Origin: Gallionellaceae bacterium
Lineage (GTDB): Bacteria > Pseudomonadota > Gammaproteobacteria > Burkholderiales > Gallionellaceae
Direction of reading: 5' to 3'
Assembly (NCBI GenBank): GCA_004297065.1
Contig: SCUU01000047.1
Location: 1-48,147, forward strand
Length of the DNA: 48,147 nucleotides
Below, piece by piece: positions 33,508-42,353 of this stretch. The translations under genes and the position numbers were made by a program. Under the pieces are notes generated by a model. That model was not told the DNA's origin and ran no database searches. It worked only from the letters and a program-made list of their open reading frames with translations. Each line of letters opens with the position of its first letter. Position 1 is the first letter of the stretch.

Positions 33508-34328
33508 TGGCGATCTACGCCGTCGGCGACATACAAGGCTGCTACGCGGAATTCCAGCAACTGCTGGAGCAGATGCATTTCGATCCGGCGCAGGACCAGC
33601 TCTGGCTGGTGGGCGATCTGGTCAATCGCGGGCCGGGCTCGCTGCAAGTGCTGCGCCACGTTAAAGCGCTGGGCGACAGCGCAATCACCGTCCTCGGCAA
33701 TCACGATTTGCACCTGCTCGCGGTCGCCGCAGGCGAAGCCGCGCTGCACCGCAGCGACACGCTGGACGAAGTGCTTGCCGCGCCCGACCGCGACGAACTG
33801 CTCGTCTGGCTGCGCCAACAACGCTTGCTGTATGCGGAAGGGGATTACGTTTTGGTGCATGCCGGCCTGCTGCCGCAATGGGGCGTCAAACAGGCCGTCG
33901 GCCTTGCGCACGAAGTGGAGCAAGCCTTGCGCGGCGACAGCTATGCCGCTTTCTTTGAGCACATGTACGGCAATTCGCCGCGCGGCTGGAGCGACGATTA
34001 CAGCGGCTACAAACGCCTGCGCGTCATCACCAACGCGCTCACGCGCATGCGCATCTGCACCCCGCAAGGCGAGATGGAATTCAAGTTCAAAGGCGAAGTG
34101 GAAAATATCCCGCAGGGTTACGTGCCGTGGTTTGAAATGCCCCAGCGCAAGAGCCGCGATGCCACGGTGATTTTCGGCCACTGGTCGGCATTGGGCCTGA
34201 AGCTTGCGCCCAACATGATTGCGCTGGATACGGGCTGCCTGTGGGGTGGCCCGCTGACGGCCATCCGCTTAGAAGACCGCAAGCTGTTTCAGGTGGAATG
34301 CAAAAATCCGGTGGCGCAGGACTGGTAG
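33507..34328 (+). CDS. apaH: Bis(5'-nucleosyl)-tetraphosphatase, symmetrical
   Basis: Hydrolyses Ap4A to two ADP in the cytoplasm and also removes Np4 caps from RNA. The 273-residue protein has the metallophosphatase motifs in order: GDIQGCY at 7-13, GDLVNRGPGSL near 36, GNHDLHLLAV near 64, VHAGLLP near 122, and FGHWSALG with the final histidine, then LDTGCLWGGPLTAIRL, the ApaH-specific C-terminus. Full length. Translation is coupled to the O-antigen ligase gene by a one-base overlap, an unusual partner. Downstream is a copy of the intergenic iteron element instead of the usual apaG neighbour. Confidence 0.95.
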   Translation: MAIYAVGDIQGCYAEFQQLLEQMHFDPAQDQLWLVGDLVNRGPGSLQVLRHVKALGDSAITVLGNHDLHLLAVAAGEAALHRSDTLDEVLAAPDRDELLVWLRQQRLLYAEGDYVLVHAGLLPQWGVKQAVGLAHEVEQALRGDSYAAFFEHMYGNSPRGWSDDYSGYKRLRVITNALTRMRICTPQGEMEFKFKGEVENIPQGYVPWFEMPQRKSRDATVIFGHWSALGLKLAPNMIALDTGCLWGGPLTAIRLEDRKLFQVECKNPVAQDW

Positions 34329-34348
34329 GAGTTTGGCTTAATCCTTAA

Positions 34349-34499
34349 AACCTCAGTTCATCCACGAAAAACACGAAAGGCGCTAAAAGAAACAATTGGT
34401 TACATTCATTCGGTGTCTCACCCAACGGGTTGCATTGTGCTACATGTGAGTTCTTTGGTTTTGTTCGTGTTTTTCGTGGACAACTGCTTTTTTTAGGTT
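34349..34499. repeat. Intergenic inverted element, copy 2 (CACGAAANN iterons)
   Basis: About 151 bp bounded by AACCT and AGGTT, closely matching copy 1 over its whole length, including the middle (GGTTACATTCA, CGGGTTGC). The left arm has CACGAAANN repeats starting at 34363 and the right arm the inverse ending TTTTTCGTGGAC near 34481. It fills the gap between the convergent apaH and fructosamine-kinase genes, where it might form a bidirectional hairpin at transcript ends. Confidence 0.82.
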
Positions 34500-34547
34500 A
34501 ATACCTGCGTGCTTGTGGGGTGTGGGCACGAAATCTATCGGTATCCG

Positions 34548-35432
34548 TCAAACGCGCGACAGCAGTCTTTGCATCATCTGCTCCGCCTGCCTCACATATC
34601 CCCCGCCGAACAGGTTCACGTGATTGAGAATGTGGTAGAGGTTGTATAAATCGCGGCGCATCTCATAGCCCGCGTCCAGCGGCCACGCGCTGCGATAGGC
34701 GGCGTAGAAACCGGCGGGGTATCCGCCGAAGAGTTCCGTCATCGCGAGGTCGCATTCGCGGTCGCCGTGGTAGGTGGCGGGATCGAAGATGGCGGGTGTG
34801 CCGTCGGCCAAATAGGCGTGGTTGCCGCTCCATAGGTCGCCGTGCAGCAGCGCGGGTTGCGGGGTGTAGCCGGCGAAGAAAGCGGGCAGTGTGCCCAGCA
34901 ATTGTTCGCCCAAGTGCTGTAACTGTCCGCTGTAGCCGTTCTCTACCGCAAGGTGCAGCTGATAACCCAAGCGTTGTTCGCGCCAGAAGTCTATCCAGTT
35001 ATCTTTCCATGCGTTCCGCTGCGGCGTGGTGCCGATGAAGTTGTCCCGCGCAAAACCGAAGCGGGACAATGTGCGGCGATGCAATGCGGCGAGTTGTGCG
35101 CCGAGCAGTTCGGCATCGCCATGCGTATGCAATTCCAGATGTTCGAGGAGCAGATAGCTGTGCCGTTCCGCGATGCCGTGAGCGATGGTGCGCGGTACGC
35201 GCAGGGTGTCGGTGGAGGCGATGGCATCGAGCCCGGCGGCTTCGGCGACGAACATCGGGTAACGGCGTGCGTCGTTGAGCTTGAGGAAATAGCGCGTGCC
35301 GTCAGCGTCTTCCAGACGGTAGGTCTGATTGATGTCTCCGCCGCCGACGGGTGTTGCGCTGCGTGTTTTGAACGGACGCCGCGTCGCGTCACTGATGGCG
35401 GCGGCTATTTGGCCGAGGAGTTTTGCGTTCAC
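34548..35432 (-). CDS. Fructosamine kinase family protein
   Basis: Probably phosphorylates sugars bound to amines (ketosamines), which lets glycated proteins or amino acids break down. The 294-residue protein has a kinase-like fold: GGDINQTYRL near residue 30 (nucleotide loop), YFLKLN with the ATP-binding lysine, LLEHLEL hinge, and the catalytic loop LLHGDLWSGNHAYL (HGDLWSGN at 197-204) followed by FDPATYHGDRECDLAM with metal-binding Asp-217. These are diagnostic of FN3K/YniA. Its start overlaps the VOC gene stop by 4 bases. The substrate in bacteria is usually unknown; ribulosamines are preferred by characterised relatives. Confidence 0.9.
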   Translation of the reverse strand: MNAKLLGQIAAAISDATRRPFKTRSATPVGGGDINQTYRLEDADGTRYFLKLNDARRYPMFVAEAAGLDAIASTDTLRVPRTIAHGIAERHSYLLLEHLELHTHGDAELLGAQLAALHRRTLSRFGFARDNFIGTTPQRNAWKDNWIDFWREQRLGYQLHLAVENGYSGQLQHLGEQLLGTLPAFFAGYTPQPALLHGDLWSGNHAYLADGTPAIFDPATYHGDRECDLAMTELFGGYPAGFYAAYRSAWPLDAGYEMRRDLYNLYHILNHVNLFGGGYVRQAEQMMQRLLSRV

Positions 35433-35866
35433 GCCTTGAATTGCAAATCGCCGTATTCCGTGAATTCAAACATCGGCCCCCAGGCCACTTCCCAGTAGTG
35501 CCCATCGGGATCGGCGAAGTAACCGCTGAATCCGCCCCAGAAAGTTTCCTGCGGCACCTTGGCGATATGTGCGCCTGCCTCGGCGGCGCGGGCGAAGATG
35601 CTCACGATCTCGGCTTTGCTGCGCGCGTTGTAGGCGAGGGTGTAGCCGCGGAAGGTGTTGGGTGCGGGCAGGACGACTTCTTCACCGATGTCTTCGGCGA
35701 GTTTATCCAGCGGGTAGAGCGAGAGCCACACGCCGGGCAGCGGAATGAAGGTGACGCCCGCATTTTCGGTGACGGGCGGCGTGGAGAATATTTCGCGGTA
35801 GAACCCGGTGGAGCGCGCGAGGTCGGCCACGCCCAGGGTGATGACGGTCATGCGCGGGATTTGCAT
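35429..35866 (-). CDS. VOC superfamily (glyoxalase/dioxygenase-like) protein
   Basis: A small metal-dependent VOC protein of unknown substrate. The 145-residue form has one beta-alpha-beta-beta-beta unit at each end: VITLGVADLARSTGFYREIF at the N-terminus, VTFIPLPGVWLSLYP, and the second half FRGYTLAYN, AHIAKVPQETFWGGFSGYFADPDGHYWEVAW with the conserved FADPDGHYWE. I chose the ATG at 35866, which has a GGGGGG run 5 bases upstream; the ATG at 35878 is nearly as good. Overlap with the fructosamine-kinase gene suggests joint expression and perhaps a role in dealing with reactive sugars, but that is inference. Confidence 0.82.
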   Translation of the reverse strand: MQIPRMTVITLGVADLARSTGFYREIFSTPPVTENAGVTFIPLPGVWLSLYPLDKLAEDIGEEVVLPAPNTFRGYTLAYNARSKAEIVSIFARAAEAGAHIAKVPQETFWGGFSGYFADPDGHYWEVAWGPMFEFTEYGDLQFKA

Positions 35867-35919
35867 CTGGCCCCCCATTTTCGCCATTCCCGCATGCGCA
35901 GGAATGGCAGTTCTTTGTG

Positions 35920-36858
35920 TTACAGCGTGATAGCGAAACCGAAGTGTTTCTTGAACAGATCGGCGATTTCGGTGAGCGAATGGCGATGGTTCTGTCCGCC
36001 ACGGCTGGAGATTTTGAGCGAACCCATGAGCGACGCCAGACGTCCTGTCGTTTCCCAATCCCAGCCGCGTTCGATACCGTACAGCAGGCCGGCGCGGTAG
36101 GCGTCGCCGCAACCGGTGGGGTCGACCACGGCCACGGGTTTCGGGGTGGGGATGGCGATCTGTTTGCCGTCGACGTAGATCAGCGAACCGTCCGCCCCCA
36201 GTGTGACGATGAGAGCGGTGACGCGTTGCGCGATCTCGGCCAGCGTCTTGCCGGTCTTGTCTTGCAGCAGCTTGGCTTCGTAATCGTTCACGGTGATGTA
36301 GTTCGCCTGATTGATGAAATCGAGCAGTTCGTTGCCGGAGAACATCGGCATGCCCTGGCCCGGGTCGAACACGAACGGGATATTGGCATCGGCGAATTCC
36401 TGCGCATGTTTCAACATGCCGTCGCGACCGTCCGGCGAGACGATACCGAGCGTGACTTCTGTTGCGGCATTCACGTGGTTGAGGTGCGACATCGACATCG
36501 CGCCGGGATGGAAGGCGGTGATCTGATTATCGTCGAGGTCGGTGGTGATGAAGGCTTGTCCGGTGAAGTTGCCGGGCACGGCGCGGATATGGGTTTGCGG
36601 TAGCCCGAGTTTTTCCAGGCGCGTGGCATAAGGGCCGAAATCGTCGCCGACTGTCGCCATGATGAGCGGACGCCCGCCCAGCAGTTGCAGGTTGTAGGCG
36701 ACATTGCCCGCGCAGCCGCCGTATTCGCGGCGCATCTCCGGCACCAGGAAGGCGACGTTGAGGATGTGGATTTGTTCGGGGAGGATGTGTTTCTTGAAGT
36801 GGTCCTTGAACACCATGATGGTGTCGTAAGCGAGAGAACCGCAGATCAGAGTATTCAT
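35920..36858 (-). CDS. PfkB family carbohydrate/nucleoside kinase
   Basis: ATP-dependent kinase of a sugar or nucleoside. The 312-residue protein has the N-terminal GGCAGNVAYNLQLLGGRPLIMATVGDDFGPYA block (PfkB signature 1 region), VNDYEAKLLQ, LIVTLGADGSL and the C-terminal signature VVDPTGCGDAYRAGLLYG with catalytic Asp-252. Similar proteins in betaproteobacteria are annotated adenosine kinase or ribokinase-like; the sequence alone does not fix the substrate. It lies 51 bp after the PilZ protein gene and 53 bp before the VOC gene. Full length, no abnormality. Confidence 0.88.
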   Translation of the reverse strand: MNTLICGSLAYDTIMVFKDHFKKHILPEQIHILNVAFLVPEMRREYGGCAGNVAYNLQLLGGRPLIMATVGDDFGPYATRLEKLGLPQTHIRAVPGNFTGQAFITTDLDDNQITAFHPGAMSMSHLNHVNAATEVTLGIVSPDGRDGMLKHAQEFADANIPFVFDPGQGMPMFSGNELLDFINQANYITVNDYEAKLLQDKTGKTLAEIAQRVTALIVTLGADGSLIYVDGKQIAIPTPKPVAVVDPTGCGDAYRAGLLYGIERGWDWETTGRLASLMGSLKISSRGGQNHRHSLTEIADLFKKHFGFAITL

Positions 36859-36909
36859 GTCGTCTTCGAAAAAATGGTTTAGAGGCGCAGATTATAACTG
36901 CGACGGCGC

Positions 36910-37626
36910 TTATTCTTTATCCAAATTTTGGGCGAAGAAGTTAATCAACTCCGGGAGTTCATCGGGTCTTTGCAGGAGGCGAAAACCCGCGCGATGGGCC
37001 AAAGTTCCATCCGCCAGCACGGTCAGCGAAATGTGGCGCAGCAGGAGATCGGCCACGATAGCCTTGCTGCCCGGAATGATGATGCGACAAGCCGTTAACA
37101 CGGATCCCGGTTCGAGTTTGATGCCGCGATCGTAAATTATCCCGCCCAGACCATCGTGGCTGATGTCGGTGATATGCGACTCGAACGGAACAAACCCTGT
37201 GGCATCGGCGATGCAGCGCAGCGAGGCTTCGGCAGGGATCGGAATGCGCGGCGACTCGCGGCGACGGTAGAGAATAAGCGTATTCGGGAGCGCAAACTGA
37301 ATGGCGGACTGGCCGTCGAACCTGGTTTCGCCGGGGTTGGCCACCTCGAATATAAGATGCGCGTCCCGATAATTTGCCGTGAATTTCAAAGAAGGTGTTT
37401 TGAGCAGCTTGCTGTTGAGCGATTTGTTTGCGCAATAGGAGACGACGAAATATCCCGCGCGCGGATCGACGAACAGAATACGGGAAACGAACGTTCTGCC
37501 GCCATCAAGCTCCGCAAATAACGAACTATGGCTCTTCGCGATATCCTGCAAGATACGGCAGATTTCGATGCGCGAGCGATACAGCACATTCTCGGGCGGG
37601 GCAGATTTAGCGGATGCGGTGCTCAT
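36910..37626 (-). CDS. YcgR-like PilZ domain c-di-GMP binding protein
   Basis: Probable c-di-GMP receptor. The 238-residue protein has a YcgR-type N-terminal domain (about 15-115, with ICRILQDIAKSHSSLFAEL and RTFVSRILFVDP) joined to a C-terminal PilZ domain: the arginine motif RRRESPR at 121-127 and DISHDGLGG at 154-162 (D/N-X-S-X2-G), the two known c-di-GMP contacts. In enterobacteria YcgR slows the flagellar motor when bound. No flagellar gene is in this window; the gene is 10 bp downstream of dgkA. Its target is therefore open; surface polysaccharide output is one possibility. Confidence 0.86.
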   Translation of the reverse strand: MSTASAKSAPPENVLYRSRIEICRILQDIAKSHSSLFAELDGGRTFVSRILFVDPRAGYFVVSYCANKSLNSKLLKTPSLKFTANYRDAHLIFEVANPGETRFDGQSAIQFALPNTLILYRRRESPRIPIPAEASLRCIADATGFVPFESHITDISHDGLGGIIYDRGIKLEPGSVLTACRIIIPGSKAIVADLLLRHISLTVLADGTLAHRAGFRLLQRPDELPELINFFAQNLDKE

Positions 37627-37636
37627 GGTCGGGCGC

Positions 37637-38005
37637 TCATGAGAACAATATCAGCCCCCAGACGACCAGTGCATTGACGATGCTCAACAAAACCGCCGCA
37701 CTGCCGATGTCTTTGGCGCGCTTGGCCAGATCGTGATCTTCCAGCGAGATGCGATCCACGGTGGCCTCGATGGCGGAGTTGAGCAGTTCGACGAGCAACA
37801 CCAGAAATATGCTGCCTATCATCAGTGCCTTGCCGATGTTGCCTGCGGGTAGCCACAGCGCCAACGGAATTGCCAGCGCGGCGGCCAGCAGTTCCATGCG
37901 GAAGGCATCCTCATGCCGGTAGGCGGCGCGCAAACCCTCCAGCGCATAACCCAGCGTGTTCCACCAATGCTTCAAGCGGGTTTTGCCTTTGTACGGGCTA
38001 TGCAC
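37637..38005 (-). CDS. dgkA: Diacylglycerol kinase
   Basis: Phosphorylates diacylglycerol released during membrane-derived glucan or LPS modification back to phosphatidate. The 122-residue length matches the E. coli enzyme. It has an amphipathic N-terminus (LKHWWNTLGYALEGLRAAYRHEDAFRMELL), three membrane helices and the active-site block VLLVELLNSAIEATVDRISLEDHDLAKRAKDIGSAAVLL. The start is a GTG at 38005 with GGGGA just upstream; the frame remains open further upstream only as an antisense shadow of tpx. Located 65 bp downstream of tpx and 10 bp before the PilZ gene. Confidence 0.93.
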   Translation of the reverse strand: MHSPYKGKTRLKHWWNTLGYALEGLRAAYRHEDAFRMELLAAALAIPLALWLPAGNIGKALMIGSIFLVLLVELLNSAIEATVDRISLEDHDLAKRAKDIGSAAVLLSIVNALVVWGLILFS

Positions 38006-38070
38006 GGCATCCCCTGAAACGGTCGAACATCGTATGCATGCCGGATTGTGCCGACATGGCAGTACGGGTT

Positions 38071-38592
38071 TTATTGCAACGCCGCCAGCGCCGCATCGTA
38101 ATTGGGCTCGTGGGTGATGTCGTCCACCAGCTCGGCGTGGACGACGCGGTCTTTCTCGTCCAGCACCAGCACGGCGCGCGCGGTCACGCCGGACAGCGCG
38201 GTATCGGCGATCTTCACGCCGTAGTTGCGCATGAAATCGCGGCCGCGCATGAGCGACAGCGTGACGACGTTCTCCAGCCCCTCCGCCACGCAGAAGCGGC
38301 TCATGGCAAAGGGCAGGTCGGCAGAGATCACCAGCACCACCGTGTTGTCCAGCTTGCTCGCGGCCTCGTTGAACTTGCGCGTGGAGGTGGCGCACACCGC
38401 AGTATCCAGGCTGGGCACGATGTTGAGCACCTTGCGCTTACCCGCGTAGCTTTGCAGCGACGCATCCTTCAGATCCTTGTCCACCAATGTGAACGCGGGG
38501 GCGACTTGACCGACTTCGGGGAATTTGCCGAACAAAGTGACGGGCGCACCGGCGAGCGTGACGGCTGTTTTGTTGCTGATGTCTTTGAACAT
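38071..38592 (-). CDS. tpx: Thiol peroxidase (atypical 2-Cys peroxiredoxin)
   Basis: Reduces hydrogen and lipid peroxides using thioredoxin. The 173-residue protein matches Tpx in length and order: GNPV-like [47 protein letters not shown] with peroxidatic Cys-67, and [14 protein letters not shown] with resolving Cys-101, then the [21 protein letters not shown] block. The ATG at 38592 has GGAGAT upstream. It begins 12 bp after the gcvP stop, so it may be read through from the glycine-cleavage operon, whose dihydrolipoamide chemistry is oxidant sensitive; that link is speculation. Confidence 0.95.
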   Translation of the reverse strand: MFKDISNKTAVTLAGAPVTLFGKFPEVGQVAPAFTLVDKDLKDASLQSYAGKRKVLNIVPSLDTAVCATSTRKFNEAASKLDNTVVLVISADLPFAMSRFCVAEGLENVVTLSLMRGRDFMRNYGVKIADTALSGVTARAVLVLDEKDRVVHAELVDDITHEPNYDAALAALQ

Positions 38593-38604
38593 GTTTCTAT
38601 CTCC

Positions 38605-41460
38605 TCAGATGTATGACGCCACCGGCGGGCAGGAGCACACCAGATTCTTGTCGCCGTACACATTATCCACTCTCGCCACGGCCGGCCAGAACTTATTCTC
38701 GCGCACCCAAGGCAACGGGTAGGCGGCCTGCTCGCGCGAGTAAGGGCGTTGCCACTCGTTGGCACAGACCGATTTCGCGGTATGCGGCGCATGTTTGAGG
38801 ATGTTGTCCTTTTTGTCCACCTTGCCAGTGATGACCTCTCCGATCTCCTTGCGGATGGCGATCATCGCTTCGCAGAAGCGGTCGAGTTCGGCTTTCGATT
38901 CGCTCTCGGTCGGCTCCACCATCAAGGTGTCCACCACCGGGAAGGAGGTGGTCGGCGCATGGAAGCCGAAGTCCATCAGGCGCTTGGCGATATCGGCCAC
39001 TTCCACGCCATCCTTTTTCCACTCGCGGCAGTCGAGGATCATCTCGTGTGCGCAGCGGCCGTTGCTGCCGCTGTACAAGGTGGAGTAGCTATCCTTGAGC
39101 GTTTCCTTGATGTAGTTGGCATTCAGGATCGCCATTTTGGTCGCGTCGGTCAGCCCCTTGCCGCCCATCATCTTGATGTAGCCGTAGGAGATCAGCAGGA
39201 TCAGCGCGCTCCCGTAGGGTGCAGCCGACACCGCGTGGATGCCCTGCGCGCCGCCGACCTTCACCACCGGGTGCGAAGGCAGGAACGGAGCGAGATGCGC
39301 CGCCACGCCGATGGGGCCGGCGCCGGGCCCGCCGCCGCCGTGCGGGATGGCGAAGGTCTTGTGCAGGTTGAGGTGGCACACGTCCGCGCCGATGTTGCCG
39401 GGGCTGGTCAGGCCCACCTGCGCGTTCATGTTCGCGCCGTCCATGTACACCTGGCCGCCGTAGTCATGGATGATCGCGGTGATGTCGCGGATAGATTCCT
39501 CGTACACGCCGTGCGTGCTGGGGTAAGTCACCATCAGGCAGGACAGGTCGGCCTTGTGTTCTTCCGCTTTCGCGCGCAGGTCGTCCACGTCGATGTTGCC
39601 TTTGCTGTCGCATTTCACGATGACGATGTTCATGCCGCACATCGCCGCGCTGGCAGGATTGGTGCCGTGCGCCGAAGAGGGGATCAGCACCACGTTGCGC
39701 TGACCTTCGCCGCGCGAACGGTGGTAAGCCTGGATCACCAGCAGGCCGGCATATTCGCCGGACGCGCCGCTGTTGGGCTGGAAGCTCATCTGCGCGAAGC
39801 CGGTGATCTCTGATAGCGCCGCATCCAAGCCGGCGATGAGTTCCTGATAGCCCTCGGCTTGTGCCAGCGGCACGAAGGGATGCAGGTTGGCGAACGCAGG
39901 CCAGGTCAGAGCCAGCATCTCGGAGGCCGCGTTGAGTTTCATGGTGCAGGAGCCGAGCGAGATCATCGAGTGGGTGAGCGAGAGGTCTTTGCTCTCCAGC
40001 CGTTTGATATAACGCATCATCTCGGTTTCGGAGTGATAGCTGTTGAACACCGGATGGCTCAGGATGGCCGACTGGCGCGGCTTTACGAGCATTTTCTGTG
40101 CGGAGATTTGTGCTTGCGTCAACGTGGGAGGAAGCTCCATTTTCGCAAATGCAAATACTTTCAGAATGGCGTTGAGGTCATCCACCGAAGTGGTTTCATT
40201 CAGCGCGATGACTATGCCTTCAGTGCTGTAGCGGAAATTGATTTGCGCGGCTTCGGCCAGCGCGTGAATTTTTACGTTGTCGGTGTGCGTTAATTTCAGC
40301 GTGTCGAAGAAAGTATCGTAAGCCACGCTGTAACCGAGTTTCTTCAATTCATTCGCCAACGCCACAGCGCTCGAATGCACTTGCGTGGCGATGCCGCGCA
40401 GCCCGTCTGCACCGTGGTACACCGCGTACATCGAAGCCATGATGGCGAGCAGTGCCTGCGCGGTGCAGATGTTGGAGGTGGCCTTCTCGCGGCGGATATG
40501 TTGTTCGCGGGTTTGCAGCGCCATACGTAACGCAGCGCCGCCGTCGGCATCCACCGACACGCCGATGATGCGGCCCGGCATAGCCCGTTTGTGCGCGTCG
40601 CGGCAGGCGAAGAATGCGGCGTGCGGGCCGCCGTAGCCCATCGGCACACCAAAGCGTTGCGTGGAGCCCAGCACCACGTCCGCGCCCCATTCGCCCGGCG
40701 GCGTGAGCAGCACTAAGCTGAGGATGTCTGCCGCGACGGCAATGGTCATGCCGTTCGCCTTGGCGCGCGCCACGAAATCGGCGTAGTCATGCACCACGCC
40801 GTTGGCGGCGGGATATTGCAGCAACGCGCCGTACAGCTTGTCGTTCAGCGTGACGGTCTTGAAGTCGCCGATCACCAGATCGATGCCGAGCGGTTTGGCG
40901 CGTGTCTTCAGCAGTTCGATGGTCTGCGGGAAACATTCGTGCGACACGAAGAAACTGTTTTTATCTGCCGCCACGTCATCGCGCGGACGCAGGCCGTGCA
41001 ACATGGTCATCGCTTCGGCGGCGGCGGTGGCCTCGTCCAGCAGCGACGCGTTGGCGATCTCCATGCCGGTGAGGTCGCACACCATCGTTTGAAAATTCAA
41101 CAACGCCTCCAAACGACCTTGTGCGATCTCCGCCTGATACGGTGTGTAAGCGGTGTACCAACCGGGATTCTCCAGCACGTTGCGCTGAATGACGGGCGGC
41201 ACGATGGTGTCGTAGTAACCCAGCCCGATGTAACTCTTGAACAACTTGTTCTTCGCCGCGATGTCGCGCAGATGCTGCAAGAACGCGTATTCGCTCATGC
41301 CGTCGGGCAGGTTCAATGGCTTCTGCAAACGGATGGCGGCGGGAACGGTCTGGGCTATCAGCGCATCGAGCGAGGGCGCGTTAATCTTCTTCAGCATGGC
41401 TTGCACATCTTGCGCGCGCGGGCCGTTGTGGCGATTCACAAATTGTTCGGTGTTGTTCAT
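38605..41460 (-). CDS. gcvP: Glycine dehydrogenase (decarboxylating), P-protein
   Basis: PLP-dependent decarboxylase of the glycine cleavage system, passing the aminomethyl group to the lipoyl arm of GcvH. The 951-residue single-chain type has [19 protein letters not shown] at the N-terminus, the half-repeat with [24 protein letters not shown]-type sequence near 115, and the PLP lysine Lys-701 in [22 protein letters not shown] in the second half, with [13 protein letters not shown] before it. The ATG at 41460 is chosen by homology; a longer frame runs 26 codons further. It is separated from gcvH by two unrelated genes, which is unusual. Confidence 0.95.
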   Translation of the reverse strand: MNNTEQFVNRHNGPRAQDVQAMLKKINAPSLDALIAQTVPAAIRLQKPLNLPDGMSEYAFLQHLRDIAAKNKLFKSYIGLGYYDTIVPPVIQRNVLENPGWYTAYTPYQAEIAQGRLEALLNFQTMVCDLTGMEIANASLLDEATAAAEAMTMLHGLRPRDDVAADKNSFFVSHECFPQTIELLKTRAKPLGIDLVIGDFKTVTLNDKLYGALLQYPAANGVVHDYADFVARAKANGMTIAVAADILSLVLLTPPGEWGADVVLGSTQRFGVPMGYGGPHAAFFACRDAHKRAMPGRIIGVSVDADGGAALRMALQTREQHIRREKATSNICTAQALLAIMASMYAVYHGADGLRGIATQVHSSAVALANELKKLGYSVAYDTFFDTLKLTHTDNVKIHALAEAAQINFRYSTEGIVIALNETTSVDDLNAILKVFAFAKMELPPTLTQAQISAQKMLVKPRQSAILSHPVFNSYHSETEMMRYIKRLESKDLSLTHSMISLGSCTMKLNAASEMLALTWPAFANLHPFVPLAQAEGYQELIAGLDAALSEITGFAQMSFQPNSGASGEYAGLLVIQAYHRSRGEGQRNVVLIPSSAHGTNPASAAMCGMNIVIVKCDSKGNIDVDDLRAKAEEHKADLSCLMVTYPSTHGVYEESIRDITAIIHDYGGQVYMDGANMNAQVGLTSPGNIGADVCHLNLHKTFAIPHGGGGPGAGPIGVAAHLAPFLPSHPVVKVGGAQGIHAVSAAPYGSALILLISYGYIKMMGGKGLTDATKMAILNANYIKETLKDSYSTLYSGSNGRCAHEMILDCREWKKDGVEVADIAKRLMDFGFHAPTTSFPVVDTLMVEPTESESKAELDRFCEAMIAIRKEIGEVITGKVDKKDNILKHAPHTAKSVCANEWQRPYSREQAAYPLPWVRENKFWPAVARVDNVYGDKNLVCSCPPVASYI

Positions 41461-41506
41461 GGTTTTGTATTGTGATGGATAGGAAAGCGGGGCTTGCATG
41501 ATGGCA

Positions 41507-42319
41507 TTAAGCGGACACTCCACGCATTTTTTGCTCAATAGTTCGAAGCGTATTTTGAATTTCTTTTTCCTTTAATTCCGGATCTATGTCCTGAATGTAT
41601 TCAATGGCAGAAAAATCGTCGCCACGTTTTCTATTTTGGGGTGGCTCAAGTGCTTCAATTAACAAAGCCTCAAGTGTTGATACTAGGCTCGCGAGAGAAG
41701 TATTGGGCGGGGTTTCACGAAGATTGCCCTCTTGGGTTACATCCAGTAAGCCAAACCACGAGAACCGATTCCAACGACTCCCCAATCGATCAATGGTGTG
41801 TTCGAAAAGCCGTTTTCCTAGAGGGCGATCAATGGAGCGTCCTACATACACTACGGTGTGGTGATCATAGAGAATATAAATCCCCTTTTGCTTGCCGAAA
41901 TCAACGGGTTTGGAAAGTGCTTGTTGTTTTCCGTACATCTTGGGGTCGCTGCGCCATACGACAAGGTCTCGCTGCCAGTACATGCCGAAGGAATGAATGA
42001 TGGATTCAGATAACTCATCCTCGAATGAAGTCGGAATATCCGATGGGTTTTGTTTGGATGGGGAGGTTGTTTCTTGACCGGCAATCAAAACAAATTTCTT
42101 TAGGGCGAAAGTACCTTTTGCAACTCGTACAAACGGAGAACTGTCACCCTCATGTTTAATTGATGAGGCTAGTTGTGCGTTTACTGTTGCAGCGGGAGTT
42201 GCGCCATCGGTTTCGTAGTATCCGCGAGATAAAATTTGTTCAGATATTTCTGTGTAGTGCAACGGATTTTCTGATTCCGCGAGCACTCGTTTAATGGCTT
42301 CCTTCCAAGATTTTTCCAT
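41507..42319 (-). CDS. HARE-HTH and GIY-YIG nuclease domain protein
   Basis: Predicted DNA-binding nuclease, 270 residues. Residues 1-75 form a HARE-HTH (winged helix) domain: [27 protein letters not shown], then the [15 protein letters not shown] and [12 protein letters not shown] blocks. Residues 140-235 are a GIY-YIG nuclease: [17 protein letters not shown] (Gly-Ile-Tyr at 146-148, Tyr-Val-Gly at 158-160, Arg-161), [26 protein letters not shown] with the catalytic Glu-217 or Glu-222 and Asn-229. The ATG at 42319 follows GGAAGG. It lies inside the glycine-cleavage operon, 34 bp downstream of the BrnT fusion gene. Possible roles are phage or plasmid defence, or an accessory of the neighbouring toxin gene; neither is shown. 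Confidence 0.82.
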   Translation of the reverse strand: MEKSWKEAIKRVLAESENPLHYTEISEQILSRGYYETDGATPAATVNAQLASSIKHEGDSSPFVRVAKGTFALKKFVLIAGQETTSPSKQNPSDIPTSFEDELSESIIHSFGMYWQRDLVVWRSDPKMYGKQQALSKPVDFGKQKGIYILYDHHTVVYVGRSIDRPLGKRLFEHTIDRLGSRWNRFSWFGLLDVTQEGNLRETPPNTSLASLVSTLEALLIEALEPPQNRKRGDDFSAIEYIQDIDPELKEKEIQNTLRTIEQKMRGVSA

Positions 42320-42353
42320 TGAACCTTCCCTATATCAATCTGAAATTGAGACG

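Noticed and set aside
35867-36112. 82-codon N-terminal extension of the VOC protein
   Set aside because: The extension overlaps the PfkB kinase gene and is arginine-rich without homology; a ribosome-binding site precedes the ATG at 35866.
38006-38395. 130-codon upstream extension of dgkA
   Set aside because: It overlaps tpx in antisense and adds arginine- and glycine-rich sequence foreign to DgkA; the GTG at 38005 gives exactly the 122-residue family length.
38749-39813. 354-codon open frame opposite gcvP
   Set aside because: Antisense shadow of the gcvP second half; no recognisable motifs.
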